From CAVSWN01 sp046728115 (GTDB lineage: Bacteria; Acidobacteriota; Vicinamibacteria; Vicinamibacterales; CAVVIG01): a stretch of DNA of 13,401 nucleotides. Shown here one piece after another: positions 1-7,097 of this stretch. The stretch covers positions 1-13,401 of the forward strand of contig JBKPDW010000345.1 in assembly GCA_046728115.1 (NCBI GenBank), read 5' to 3'. The notes below the pieces were generated by a model. The model saw only the letters and a program-made list of their open reading frames with translations, was not told the origin of the DNA and did no database searches. A program made the position numbers and the translations under genes. The stretch's first letter is position 1; each line of letters opens with the position of its first letter.

Positions 1-238
1 CGACCATCGTGCGTGGCTTCACCCACGGTAGGTGCTCGAACAACGCAATGGCCTGGTCGACGGTTAACGCCCACTTCGGTCGCACCGTCTTGAGGCGCGG
101 CATCTCGACTCCACGTGCTGGATTGGCGACCAGGTGACCCCTGTCCTTCGCCAGAATACGTCGGCCAGTTGCGAACACTCCGCGAGCCCAAACCGAGCTG
201 CCTCCTTTTCGGGGTGCCTGACGAGTCCGACGAATCAT
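1..238 (-). CDS. Tyrosine recombinase (phage-type integrase), partial at left edge
   Basis: An open frame on the minus strand runs from an ATG at 238 off the left edge. From about position 165 leftward it reads like the junction between the core-binding and catalytic domains of a tyrosine recombinase: a segment ILAKDRGHLVANPARGVEMP (the usual 'G.l..NPar.v..pr' end of the core-binding domain), then a linker, then LTVDQAIALFEHLP and PRTMV, which match the start of the catalytic domain before the first catalytic Arg. The catalytic Arg, His and Tyr would lie outside the window. The first 20 or so residues are unlike the family, and the usual N-terminal core-binding domain is mostly absent, so the gene is probably 5'-truncated. 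Such enzymes integrate or excise mobile islands; the substrate here is unknown. Confidence 0.6.
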   Translation of the reverse strand, partial: MIRRTRQAPRKGGSSVWARGVFATGRRILAKDRGHLVANPARGVEMPRLKTVRPKWALTVDQAIALFEHLPWVKPRTMV

Positions 239-342
239 GCGACCGTTCGGACCCGTCGATGCGCCGGGTGAGAAGTGTTCGTGAATGTGATCGAGCGTTC
301 TGATCGCTGAGCGGGTGCGATCGGAACAACGCGGTCAGCAGG
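239..342. other. Short non-coding stretch left of the first transposase
   Basis: No gene is supported here. It should hold the left end of the first integrase-type IS. A candidate inverted repeat is AATGTGATCGAGCG at 284-297, which matches 11 of 14 bases with the reverse complement of 1419-1432. A second, weaker candidate is 301-314 against 1382-1395 (10 of 14). Neither pair is flanked by a clear target duplication, so the element boundary is not settled. Confidence 0.3.
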
Positions 343-1374
343 TTAGGCGGCGCGCCGTTCGTACCGGTGATGCAGGCCGCCGACTTCCGGGAAGGCAACG
401 ATGCGAAGGCCGTCTGGTGGTGTGTGGACCCGGCGGGGCGTGGGCGCGTCCTTGGCTAACGACAGATGGGTGCGCGTCCGATGGTAGTAGAGCAGGTATC
501 GCGACAGCAGACGCCGCAAGTGCCGCTCGTTGAGCACGATGACGTGATTCAGGCATTCGCGACGGATGGATCCGATCAATCGCTCGGCGTACGGATTCTG
601 CCATGGGCTCAACGGGGCGCACACGACCTCGGTGATGCCCATGCCGGCCACGCGGTGCCGGAACCCATCACTGTAGATCGTGTCCCGGTCTCGTACGAGC
701 CAGCGAGGTGCCGTGTCGTCAGGGAAGGCTTCAACGAACTGTTGCGTCGTCCAGCTGGCCGTCGGATGCTCGGTGATCGCGACATGGATGATGCGCCGAC
801 GATCGTGCGCGAGGAGCACCAGGACGAAGAGCACGCGGCCCGTCAGGGTCGGAACGGTGAAGAAGTCCATCGACACCAGGGCGGCCACGTGATTAGCCAG
901 AAACGTGCGCCACGTATGAGACGGTCGGTGGGGCCGCCGACGCAGAAGCCGCGAGACCGTGCGCTCCGAGACGTCGATGCCCAGCTTTCGCAATTCGCCG
1001 TGGATCCGAGGCGCGCCCCAAAGCGGATTGGCCGCGCTCATCGTCGCGATGAGCGTCTCCACGGCCACGCTTGTCGATGGGCGTCCCCGTCGCGACGGCC
1101 GAGAGCGGGCCGCCCACCGACGGCGCAGCCACTCCCGATGCCAGCGTACGACGGTGTCGGGCTGGACGAAAACCAGTGCCTGACGCCAGTTCCGCCATAC
1201 ATTGGCGAGGAGGATCCAGAAGACTCGGTCGCGCGTCTGCAGCTGTGGACGCTTGACGGACCGCTTCAAGGCTGCCAGCTGCTGCCGAAGTGCCAGGTTC
1301 TCAAGGGCGACAGCTCGGTGCCCGGAGCAGATCAAGCCGATGGTTCGGAGGAAGATGACGACCGCTGTGAGCAT
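343..1374 (-). CDS. Integrase-core (rve, DDE) IS transposase, apparently intact
   Basis: This is a 343-residue DDE transposase with a retroviral integrase-like core, catalysing strand transfer of its own IS. It starts with an ATG at 1374 followed by a hydrophobic stretch, then ALENLALRQQLAALKR, a feature common in this transposase group. A helix-turn-helix region with QPDTVVRWHR lies near residues 71-80 and an Arg-rich linker near 80-100. The catalytic triad is visible: D170 in VSMDFF, D229 in LVRDRD and E264 in NPYAERLIG, a DD35E spacing. The C-terminal YYHRTRTHLSL motif is typical. Length is normal for the group and no frameshift is seen, so it may still be active. The gene ends at 343 and the 3' flank is non-coding. 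The long frame on the opposite strand (466-1557) is mostly its shadow. Confidence 0.9.
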   Translation of the reverse strand: MLTAVVIFLRTIGLICSGHRAVALENLALRQQLAALKRSVKRPQLQTRDRVFWILLANVWRNWRQALVFVQPDTVVRWHREWLRRRWAARSRPSRRGRPSTSVAVETLIATMSAANPLWGAPRIHGELRKLGIDVSERTVSRLLRRRPHRPSHTWRTFLANHVAALVSMDFFTVPTLTGRVLFVLVLLAHDRRRIIHVAITEHPTASWTTQQFVEAFPDDTAPRWLVRDRDTIYSDGFRHRVAGMGITEVVCAPLSPWQNPYAERLIGSIRRECLNHVIVLNERHLRRLLSRYLLYYHRTRTHLSLAKDAPTPRRVHTPPDGLRIVAFPEVGGLHHRYERRAA

Positions 1375-1437
1375 GGGCGATCCTCTCGCGGATCAAGCCT
1401 TCGATTCAACGGGCTGGCCGACCGATCGCATTGTGGC

Positions 1438-1503
1438 GAAGGACAGTGTGTGCGTGTTGCAGATGTGGCCGCTCGTTGCGGGATGAGCTCGCGACACCTA
1501 AGT
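1438..1503 (+). pseudogene. AraC-family regulator fragment (one helix-turn-helix)
   Basis: Frame 1 reads VRVADVAARCGMSSRHLSTL, the hallmark of an AraC/XylS helix-turn-helix ('v.dvA...gmS.rhL.rlF'). Only about 22 residues remain. The stretch is squeezed between the end of the integrase-type IS on the left (candidate end about 1430-1432) and the left inverted repeat of the IS630 element at 1509. No continuation was found on the right side of the IS630 element (after 2772). The LFR that completes the motif is encoded partly by the IS inverted repeat, which may be chance. The call rests on one motif, so it is moderate. Confidence 0.5.
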
Positions 1504-1508
1504 ACTCT

Positions 1509-1532
1509 GTTTCGCAATTACGATGACGTATT
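1509..1532 (+). repeat. Left inverted repeat of the IS630 element
   Basis: This matches the reverse complement of 2741-2764 at 23 of 24 bases; the one difference is at position 1522 (G here, A in the complement of the other end). Confidence 0.85.
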
Positions 1533-1590
1533 TCTCTTGTACTCGGCCGGCCTCTGATGGTACGCTCGCGGTCGCAGTAGACCGCGGCCC

Positions 1591-2735
1591 GTGTCGAGAC
1601 GCAGCCCGTTCGCCATTACACTCACTCGCGACGAACGCGCGACCCTTGAACAGAGGGCAGCCAAGTATACGTCTCCGTACCGAGACGTCGTCCGCGCGAC
1701 GATTATCCTCATGGTCGCCGACGGGTTGCGCAACGACCTCATCGCCTCTCGCCTCAGCCTCCAGCGCCAAATCGTCAGCAAATGGCGGAAACGGTTCTTC
1801 TACCAACGCTTGGCCGGCTTGGACGAAGAGCCACGAGGCGGGCGCACAGCCCGCTTTTCCCCCCAGCGTCGTCGTTGAGGTCAAACGCCTCGCGTGCGAA
1901 AGCCCACGCACCGTGGGGGTGCCACTCGCGCGCTGGTCGTTGCGCGAGTTGCAGCGCGAGGTTGTCACGCGCGGCGTGGTGGGCCACCATCAGCGGCACG
2001 ACGGTGTGGCGCTGGCTCGCCGCCGATGCGATCTGCCCGTGGCGCCATCGCAGTTGGTTGTTCCCGCGCGATCCCGATTTCGCTACGAAAGCGGGCCCGA
2101 TCCTCGATCTGTATGCCGGCGTCTGGCAGGACGAAGCGCTGACGCCAGATGATTGCGTCCTCTCGGCCGACGAAAAGACCAGCATCCAGGCGCGCCGGCG
2201 CCGGCATGCACCGGAGCCGTGCGGCCCTACTCGCATCGCCAAGATCGAACATGAGTACGAGCGGATGGGCGCCTGGGCCTACCTCGCGGCTTGGGATGTG
2301 CAGCGCGCGAAACTCTTCAGTCGTTGTGAACCGGCGAATGGCATCGCACCGTTCGATCGGCTGGTCGCGCAGGTCATGGCAGAGGAGCCGTACCGATCGG
2401 CCCGCCGCGTGTTCTGGATTGTCGACAACGGCTCGGGGCATCGCGCGCCGCAAGCGGTCGAGCGCCTCCAGCGGCAATGGCCGAACGTGATCCCGGTCTT
2501 CACGCCGGTTCATGCGAGCTGGTTGAATCAGATTGAGATCTACTTTTCCGTGGTGCAACGCAAGGTGCTGACGCCGGGCGACTTCGCCGATCTCGCTGCG
2601 CTCGAGGCGGCGCTGCTCGGCTTCCAACACCGATACGAGGCCGCGGCGCGCCCGTTCGAGTGGACGTTTACGCGTCAGCATCTGACCGCGCTTCTGACCC
2701 GACTCGCGCTTGCGGGGCAGCGGCCGGCCGCCTGA
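1591..2735 (+). pseudogene. IS630-family transposase, two frameshifts
   Basis: The coding sequence starts at a GTG (1591) and its parts lie in three frames. Frame 1 (to about 1858) carries the N-terminal helix-turn-helix (IASRLSLQRQIVSKWRKRF, then LAGLDEEPRGGR). Frame 2 (about 1862-1983) reads VVVEVKRLACESPRTVGVPL and on to ELQREVVTRGVVG. Frame 3 (about 1986-2735) holds the catalytic part: the first Asp in VLSADEKTSIQ, the second in FWIVDNGSGH, and Glu in SWLNQIEIYFSVVQRK. The first break is at T4C6 (1855-1864). The second is at GGGCC (1981-1985), where removing one C restores TISGTTVWRWL. All catalytic residues are present. A programmed frameshift at the first site is possible, but the second shift makes decay or sequencing error more likely overall. 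Confidence 0.85.
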
Positions 2736-2740
2736 GGCAG

Positions 2741-2764
2741 AATACGTCATTGTAATTGCGAAAC
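2741..2764 (-). repeat. Right inverted repeat of the IS630 element
   Basis: This is the partner of 1509-1532. It begins 5 bp after the transposase stop codon, as is usual for compact IS630 elements. Confidence 0.85.
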
Positions 2765-2920
2765 GCTGGACTAAGGGAGGCGCGGTCATGGCATCCAGAA
2801 ACGTCTCGGCGCCAGAGCCCGGGGCCTCCGCGCTCGGATGGCGGCACTGTCCGCGTGCGGGCTGACCTTGCGACCGAACGATGAGAGAGCTAGCGGTTCG
2901 TTGACACGGGTCTTTCCATA

Positions 2921-5209
2921 TCAGAAGCCTCCGGGGCCTTTCCCGATGAGCCCGATCGGCTGCGGGCTGCCCGCTGCGTCGCTGGTTACCAGCAACTGGC
3001 CATGTGCGATCGCGTTGCTGGCCGGGCGGAAGCTCAACTCGAACCCGCGCGACGTGCCGTGAGCCAGGCTGCCGCTGAAAGCCGACCAGAAAAAGACGCC
3101 AGCGCCGGCCGGGAACGAAACGTTGACGGTACGTCCTGTCTGGTTCTCGATGGTGAGGGTCCTCGTCGCGACGGTGCCGATGCCCACCGAGCCGAAGTTC
3201 ACCGGATCTGGATGGATATGTAGCGAGTTCGAGGTGCCGCCGCCGTTCGGCGGCGGAAAGCCGCCGGGACCCTTGCCGACCAGCCCGACCTCGTGCGGAC
3301 TTCCGGATGCGGTGCTGGTCACTCGCAGCGTCGTGCGCTCGATCGCGTTGCTCACCGGCCGGAACGTCAGCGTGAAACTGGTCTCGGCGCCGTTGGCCAG
3401 CGTCCCGCCGGCGGCCGCCCACTGGAACACCGAGCCGGCCGGGGACGCTTGCAGGGAAAAGGTCACCATGCCGCCGGCGTTGTTTTTCGCGGTCAACGTC
3501 CGGGTGGCCACCTGGCCCACGGCGACGCTGCCGAAGCTCACCACCGTCGGCTCGAAGTTGAGGCCGGGGAAGCGTTCGACATTGCTCGAGTGCACGCAGG
3601 CACCCGAGTCGCCGTCTTCGAGGCGGGTTCCGTTCAGAGGGCTCGGCCGCACGCTGCGCCCGTACGACACGTCGGGGTGTGAAATGTTCCGGTCGTGGAT
3701 TGAGAAATGCAGATGGTCCAGCGCCGAGTTGCCGGTGTCGTCCATGAAGCCGAGCCGCTGCCCGGTGATGACCAGCATCATCGTCGATACCGGGATCCGG
3801 AACGGCCCTTCTAGGTGTAGGTAACGCGACCGGAAGCGGTTGGTGACGGTCGGGTTGGCCGGGTCCGCGTGGTTGATCTCGACGAGGTTCGCCGCGCTGG
3901 AATCTCCGGAGGAGATGCCCGCCTGCACGTTGACCACAACCCCGTCGTGCACCGCCAGGACCCGCGTGCCACCGGACTCCGGGTTGTACGGCTCGTTCGG
4001 CTCGTACCGGGTGAAGTCGATAGCGAACGCGTCTTCCTCGGTATGCGTCGAGCCCTGGTGGTAGTAGAAGCCGCGGGGGCCGAATCCGCACGGGTTGCGC
4101 GCCAGGATCGCGGCGAGGATGGCACCGCCGAGCACGCCGCCGGCAGCGACGGCGGCCTGCTGCCCAATGTACTCGGTCAGCCCGCCAGCTTTGAAGCTCT
4201 GGCCGGCCGGCCACGGAGCGAGCAGCGGCAGCGGGATCGGCTGGTTGGTCTGCCGAACCGGTGGGCGCCAGCGCTCCAGCCACATCTCGGGTACCTCGGT
4301 TAGCACCACCCCGGTCCACTGCCAACCCTTCGGCGCCCGGGTGAGTTGGCAGATCACCTCGCCCCGGTACCAGTTTCCCGTCCAGCCGGCGGTCCGCTGG
4401 TAGAGCTTGCCGCCGGAGCCGGTGACATGCCGGCGGACTGTCACGGCGCTGTCGAGCAGATCGCGGTAGAAGTGCTCGAGCAGGTCCGGCTCGGCGAAGG
4501 CCATGTGGCCACCGAGCGGTCCAACCGCGAAGTGGCTGCGGCCAAGCAGTTGCGCCAACGTGGCGATGTCGCGCGCTTCCAAGGCCGTCGCCAATACCTC
4601 GGCCAGGGCCGGGCCGTGGGACTGGTAGCCGCCCGGACCGGCCGCCAGTCGGTGCAACGCCCGCCGGGCAAGGTGTGCCGGGTCATCGGTGCGCGGCGTG
4701 ACGTGCGGGCCGGCAGCGTATCCGTACAGCGCGGCCGCCTGATCGTCATCGCCGGTCGACTCGGCGACCAGGCCGGCCTGAAACAGCGGCTCGGCAGGCT
4801 CGTCCGACCGCGCCGCCAGCTCCTTGTACGTCGCGATCGCGGTTCCCGCATCCCCACCAACTACGGCTGCCTGAGCCTTGTGTACAAGCGCGCACCGGAT
4901 CGGATCAACGTGGGCAACCAGCCGCCGGGCTGACTGCGCGCTGACGATGGCGGCGTCGAAGGCCTTGATGGCCTCGGCGAAGCGCTGCTCCCGTGCCAGG
5001 TTGTCGGCCGACCATAGCCAACAGGCGGGCGCCAGCGGAGACTGCGGTTCCGCGGTAGCGGCGGCGGCGAGTTGGTCATTGATCCGGCACGGCTGTCGTC
5101 CCGCGTTCGCCCGTGCCATCTGCGTCGACAGCGTCCGCCATTGCTCGGTGCTTTTCGCGTCCAGGGGCTCATATGCCGGATCGGTGGGGCCGGCGGTCGG
5201 GTCGCTCAT
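2921..5209 (-). CDS. TPR-like / M23 peptidase / ASH-domain multidomain protein
   Basis: An intact 762-residue protein. The ATG at 5209 has a strong Shine-Dalgarno AAGGGAG at 5217-5223, spacer 7. Residues 60-190 are Ala-rich helical pairs resembling TPRs (FAEAIKAFDAAI, AGTAIATYKELAARS). Residues 200-315 may be an NTF2-like domain (AEVLATALEARDIATLAQLL). A Gly/Ala-rich hydrophobic segment lies at 350-370. Residues 380-510 form an M23 (LytM-like) metallopeptidase domain: likely zinc ligands H389 and D398 (STHTEEDAFAIDF), then GTRVLAVHDGVV, YLHL (463-466) and the diagnostic DHLHF (498-502). Two ASH/choice-of-anchor-D domains follow (551-648 and 665-758), each ending in GKGPGGF. M23 enzymes cleave peptidoglycan cross-links or serve as inactive LytM scaffolds. 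There is no N-terminal signal peptide, which is odd for such an enzyme. The internal hydrophobic segment might span the membrane, but that is inference. Confidence 0.85.
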   Translation of the reverse strand: MSDPTAGPTDPAYEPLDAKSTEQWRTLSTQMARANAGRQPCRINDQLAAAATAEPQSPLAPACWLWSADNLAREQRFAEAIKAFDAAIVSAQSARRLVAHVDPIRCALVHKAQAAVVGGDAGTAIATYKELAARSDEPAEPLFQAGLVAESTGDDDQAAALYGYAAGPHVTPRTDDPAHLARRALHRLAAGPGGYQSHGPALAEVLATALEARDIATLAQLLGRSHFAVGPLGGHMAFAEPDLLEHFYRDLLDSAVTVRRHVTGSGGKLYQRTAGWTGNWYRGEVICQLTRAPKGWQWTGVVLTEVPEMWLERWRPPVRQTNQPIPLPLLAPWPAGQSFKAGGLTEYIGQQAAVAAGGVLGGAILAAILARNPCGFGPRGFYYHQGSTHTEEDAFAIDFTRYEPNEPYNPESGGTRVLAVHDGVVVNVQAGISSGDSSAANLVEINHADPANPTVTNRFRSRYLHLEGPFRIPVSTMMLVITGQRLGFMDDTGNSALDHLHFSIHDRNISHPDVSYGRSVRPSPLNGTRLEDGDSGACVHSSNVERFPGLNFEPTVVSFGSVAVGQVATRTLTAKNNAGGMVTFSLQASPAGSVFQWAAAGGTLANGAETSFTLTFRPVSNAIERTTLRVTSTASGSPHEVGLVGKGPGGFPPPNGGGTSNSLHIHPDPVNFGSVGIGTVATRTLTIENQTGRTVNVSFPAGAGVFFWSAFSGSLAHGTSRGFELSFRPASNAIAHGQLLVTSDAAGSPQPIGLIGKGPGGF

Positions 5210-5295
5210 GGCATTGCTCCCTTCGGGTTGTCGCGAGCGCGATAACAGTATCGGCGGTATCGGCGGCTAACCATCATGAAGCCGATCGAGGCCCT
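5210..5295. promoter_or_regulatory. Upstream region of the M23 gene
   Basis: This short region lies between the M23 start codon and the IS5 fragment, and the promoter of the M23 gene should be here or disrupted by the IS. A perfect 9-bp tandem repeat (TATCGGCGG twice, 5249-5266) lies 40-57 bp upstream of the start codon. No convincing -35/-10 pair was seen. Confidence 0.3.
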
Positions 5296-5312
5296 AGAAC
5301 CTGTCTCAATAA
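5296..5312 (+). repeat. Candidate left inverted repeat of an IS5-family element
   Basis: The stretch containing GAACCTGTCTCAATAA, about 50 bp upstream of the IS5-type start codon, resembles the termini of IS5-family (IS427-type) elements. No matching right end was found downstream, consistent with a truncated copy. Confidence 0.4.
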
Positions 5313-5362
5313 TGCCGAACCAGGTTTATAACACCTGACCGGCGGCCGTCGTACTCGACGGC

Positions 5363-5452
5363 ATGGACCTGACTGACGCTCAATGGGAGATCCTCGAGCC
5401 ACCGTTCCGTCATCGCCGACGTCCAGATGGACGCGGCCGGCCACCGAAAGAG
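5363..5452 (+). pseudogene. IS5-family transposase, N-terminal fragment
   Basis: The frame begins MDLTDAQWEILEPPF and continues through HRRRPDGRGRPPKEAR, the standard start of IS5/IS427-group transposases ('ltdaqWe.lePl.p......GRp...r.vlngil'). After about 30 residues similarity stops. A weak echo in another frame (SVTGVLCARHPTG, about 5466-5505) might be the next segment after a frameshift. None of the DDE catalytic core is present. This is a dead 5' remnant, with its candidate inverted repeat just upstream. Confidence 0.7.
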
Positions 5453-5595
5453 GCGCGCGTGGTCCGTGACCGGCGTGCTATGCGCGCGTCATCCCACAGG
5501 TCGAGTCGGACGGCGACCGATGATGAAGATTGCGAGCCCCCGGGGCGGGTGGTTGGTTTCCCCGGCGGATGTCGTCGACGTTCCGAGAACGAGCA

Positions 5596-5772
5596 ATGGC
5601 CGCGACGCGAAGGAGTTCTGGCGCCTCCATTGTCAATGACCCGACTTACCGCCGCGCGTTCATGGAACGCGCCCTCACCGGGAAGCTGCCGCCGGCACTC
5701 GAAGTGATGTTGTTTCACTACCTGTTCGGCCAGCCGGTCGCGCCCGGCGACCAGGAGACGCCGCCGCACTGA
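5596..5772 (+). CDS. Small hypothetical protein (58 aa)
   Basis: The ATG at 5596 gives a 58-residue protein; an in-frame start further upstream (5530) would add a non-conserved-looking Arg/Pro-rich stretch. The central part, DPTYRRAFMERALTGKLPPA followed by LEVMLFHYLFGQP, has the regular amphipathic pattern of a real protein: two short helices around a Leu-Pro-Pro turn. It resembles a group of small hypothetical proteins with a 'DP.Y...f..R...G.lpp.le.mL..Y..G.P' pattern that I cannot name. No clear Shine-Dalgarno is visible. It could be a C-terminal piece of a larger gene cut by the IS5 element to its left. A second short frame begins immediately after its stop (ATG 5773, 36 codons) but has no recognisable features. 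Confidence 0.45.
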   Translation: MAATRRSSGASIVNDPTYRRAFMERALTGKLPPALEVMLFHYLFGQPVAPGDQETPPH

Positions 5773-6048
5773 ATGCCGGAGGGACTTGGGCTTGTTCGGA
5801 TCGGCGGTCCGGGGGCCGGTGGTCCCGTCCTCTTTCCGCAGAAGTTCGCTCGAGCCGGCCCGGCGCGTGACGGCAATCTGTGAATATGTGCTCTACGTGC
5901 TATCGCTAACCGATCCGGCACTTAACGCGGGACTGACTCGCATCGTGGCGCGCCGACTTGCATTCCCCAAGGGATTGGTCGTCCGTGAAAACCAGTCGTC
6001 GGCCTGCGAAGGGCGTCTCCGAACAGGCCGACATCATCCTCCGCGGCG
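5773..6048. other. Stretch with no convincing gene
   Basis: Several short overlapping frames exist on both strands, none with recognisable motifs. The segment at 6027-6047 can be read in frame 3 as ADIILRG, which resembles the N-terminal start of amidohydrolases and lies immediately before the amidohydrolase tail at 6049. It is otherwise featureless. Confidence 0.3.
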
Positions 6049-6138
6049 TATGCCGACCTTGCGATTCTCGAGCGCGATCCGACGCAGGTCGATCGCACGG
6101 CAATCGAGAAGATCAAGGTGAGCGAAACCTGGCTTTGG
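6049..6138 (+). pseudogene. Amidohydrolase (YtcJ-like) C-terminal fragment
   Basis: Frame 1 reads YADLAILERDPTQVDRTAI, then EKIKVSETW. This matches the conserved end of metal-dependent amidohydrolases of the YtcJ/amidohydrolase-3 type ('g..ADlviLd.dp..vd...i..i.V..T...G..vy'). The metal-binding His/Asp core is absent, so this is only a tail of about 28 residues. After SETW the frame continues with unrelated residues into the antisense of the SRPBCC gene. No start codon or ribosome site belongs to it. The preceding few codons in another frame resemble the N-terminus of the same family, suggesting an internal deletion. Confidence 0.55.
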
Positions 6139-6172
6139 AATCGCTTATGGGACGGCGAGCATCTGACAAGTC

Positions 6173-6613
6173 TCACCTCGCGGCGCGCGAGAGATCGGCG
6201 AGATCGTGGTGCAGCACGTCTTCGACCTTGCCAGCGATCGCCCAGCCGAGCGGCGCCAAAATTCCGGGTGGAAGCCCGGAGCTATCGAGCTCGAACTCGA
6301 CACTCACCGTGGTGGCGCACCCATGCGGCTCGAACCAGAAGGTCGTGTCGATGCGCACACCGGCTTTGTAGTGCGTGATCGTGTACATCCGGTTGCGCTC
6401 GTAGGCCGTGAGCTCCATCTCCGCGCTGTCGAGCCGTCCCATCACCTCGCGGGTCTCGATCCAGCGCGTGCGAAGTCCGACCGGTCCGGACGTCAGGACC
6501 TGGAGCTTCTTGATGCCGGAGACGCGCTCGGACGCGTGGCTGAGATCGGTGAAGACCTTGAAGACTTCTTCGATCGGGGCGGCGATTTGCCGCGACACTG
6601 TCACAGTAACCAT
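6173..6613 (-). CDS. SRPBCC (START/polyketide-cyclase-like) family protein
   Basis: A complete 146-residue protein. The ATG at 6613 has a textbook AGGAGG at 6621-6626 with a 7-base spacer. The start VTVSRQIAAPIEEVFKVFTD is the first strand and helix of the SRPBCC fold ('v.v.r.i.AP.e.VF....d'). GPVGLRTRWIETREVMGRLD, the FWFEPHGCATTVSVEFEL strand pair and a long C-terminal helix (GWAIAGKVEDVLHHDLADLSRA) complete the helix-grip topology. Such proteins bind hydrophobic ligands in a central cavity; the ligand is unknown here. It is the last gene of an apparent operon, 46 bp downstream of the CBS gene, and its length is normal for the family. Confidence 0.85.
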   Translation of the reverse strand: MVTVTVSRQIAAPIEEVFKVFTDLSHASERVSGIKKLQVLTSGPVGLRTRWIETREVMGRLDSAEMELTAYERNRMYTITHYKAGVRIDTTFWFEPHGCATTVSVEFELDSSGLPPGILAPLGWAIAGKVEDVLHHDLADLSRAAR

Positions 6614-6659
6614 GGCATTGCCTCCTGCTCGACGATGCGGCCTACCCGGTTCGCCTCAG

Positions 6660-7097
6660 TCATGCAACCTCAGCGCTCGGCGTCGAAGGAAAGAGCGCGC
6701 GCAGATGCTGACAGTACAAATGAGCCGTATCGACCAACGTGAAGATGCCAACCAGACGCCCGTTCTTGGTGACGAGCGCGCTGCCGATGTGCCGCGTCGA
6801 CAATTGATCGAGCACTCCGTCGAGCGGCTCGGTGACGTCCACGACATAAGCGTCCCGCACGAAGACGTCGCGCACGAACAGCTTCTCTTCCGGAGGCAAA
6901 CCGAGGTTCGGGTCGAGAGCGCGCTTCAAATCGCGGTCCGTCAGCACGCCGATCAGCGTGCTGCCGTCCTTCACAGGGAGATGACGAATCGAGTGCTCGA
7001 CCATCAACGTCCGCGCTACAAGCAGGCTGTCGTCGACCTGCACAACGTACGGAAAAGGCGTCATCACCGAGCCGATCGAGGGGATGTGCGTCATCAT
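6660..7097 (-). CDS. Protein with two CBS domains
   Basis: A 145-residue stand-alone CBS pair. The first CBS motif is IGSVMTPFPYVVQVDDSLLV, continuing to SIRHLPVKDGSTLIGVLTDR. The second begins VRDVFVRDAYVVDVTEPLDG and runs to IGSALVTKNGRLVGIFTLVD. CBS pairs bind adenosine nucleotides and act as energy or redox sensors; the ligand and partner are unknown. The ATG at 7097 is preferred because it overlaps the upstream stop as ATGA and has AGGTG at 7107-7111 with a 9-base spacer. An in-frame GTG at 7109 and an ATG at 7094 are alternatives. It sits between a small Cys-containing protein and an SRPBCC protein, probably as one transcript. Confidence 0.85.
   Translation of the reverse strand: MMTHIPSIGSVMTPFPYVVQVDDSLLVARTLMVEHSIRHLPVKDGSTLIGVLTDRDLKRALDPNLGLPPEEKLFVRDVFVRDAYVVDVTEPLDGVLDQLSTRHIGSALVTKNGRLVGIFTLVDTAHLYCQHLRALFPSTPSAEVA

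Larger units (their letters stand above)
1509..2764 (+). mobile_element. IS630-family insertion sequence with terminal inverted repeats
   Basis: The element is bounded by 24-bp inverted repeats: 1509-1532 (beginning GTTTCGCAATTAC) and 2741-2764 (ending GTAATTGCGAAAC), which match at 23 of 24 positions. Sequence just outside shows weaker similarity, so the true tips may lie 6-8 bp further out; TA dinucleotides, the known target of the IS630/Tc1 superfamily, occur at 1503-1504 and 2772-2773. The single transposase gene inside is frameshifted. The left end abuts an AraC fragment. The right end abuts the non-coding 3' flank of the M23 gene. Confidence 0.85.

Noticed and set aside
466..1557. A 363-codon open frame on the plus strand
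   Set aside because: It is the antisense of the rve transposase at 343-1374 with Arg/His-rich shadow composition; only its last ~30 codons (the AraC-like motif) look like protein.
1965..4325. A 786-codon open frame on the minus strand
   Set aside because: It overlaps the M23 gene in another frame and the antisense of the IS630 transposase, has shadow composition, and crosses the IS630 boundary. The M23 frame has clear domains.
5296..6200. Complete IS5-family element
   Set aside because: No right-hand inverted repeat complementary to 5296-5312 and no DDE core are present downstream; only the 5' end remains.
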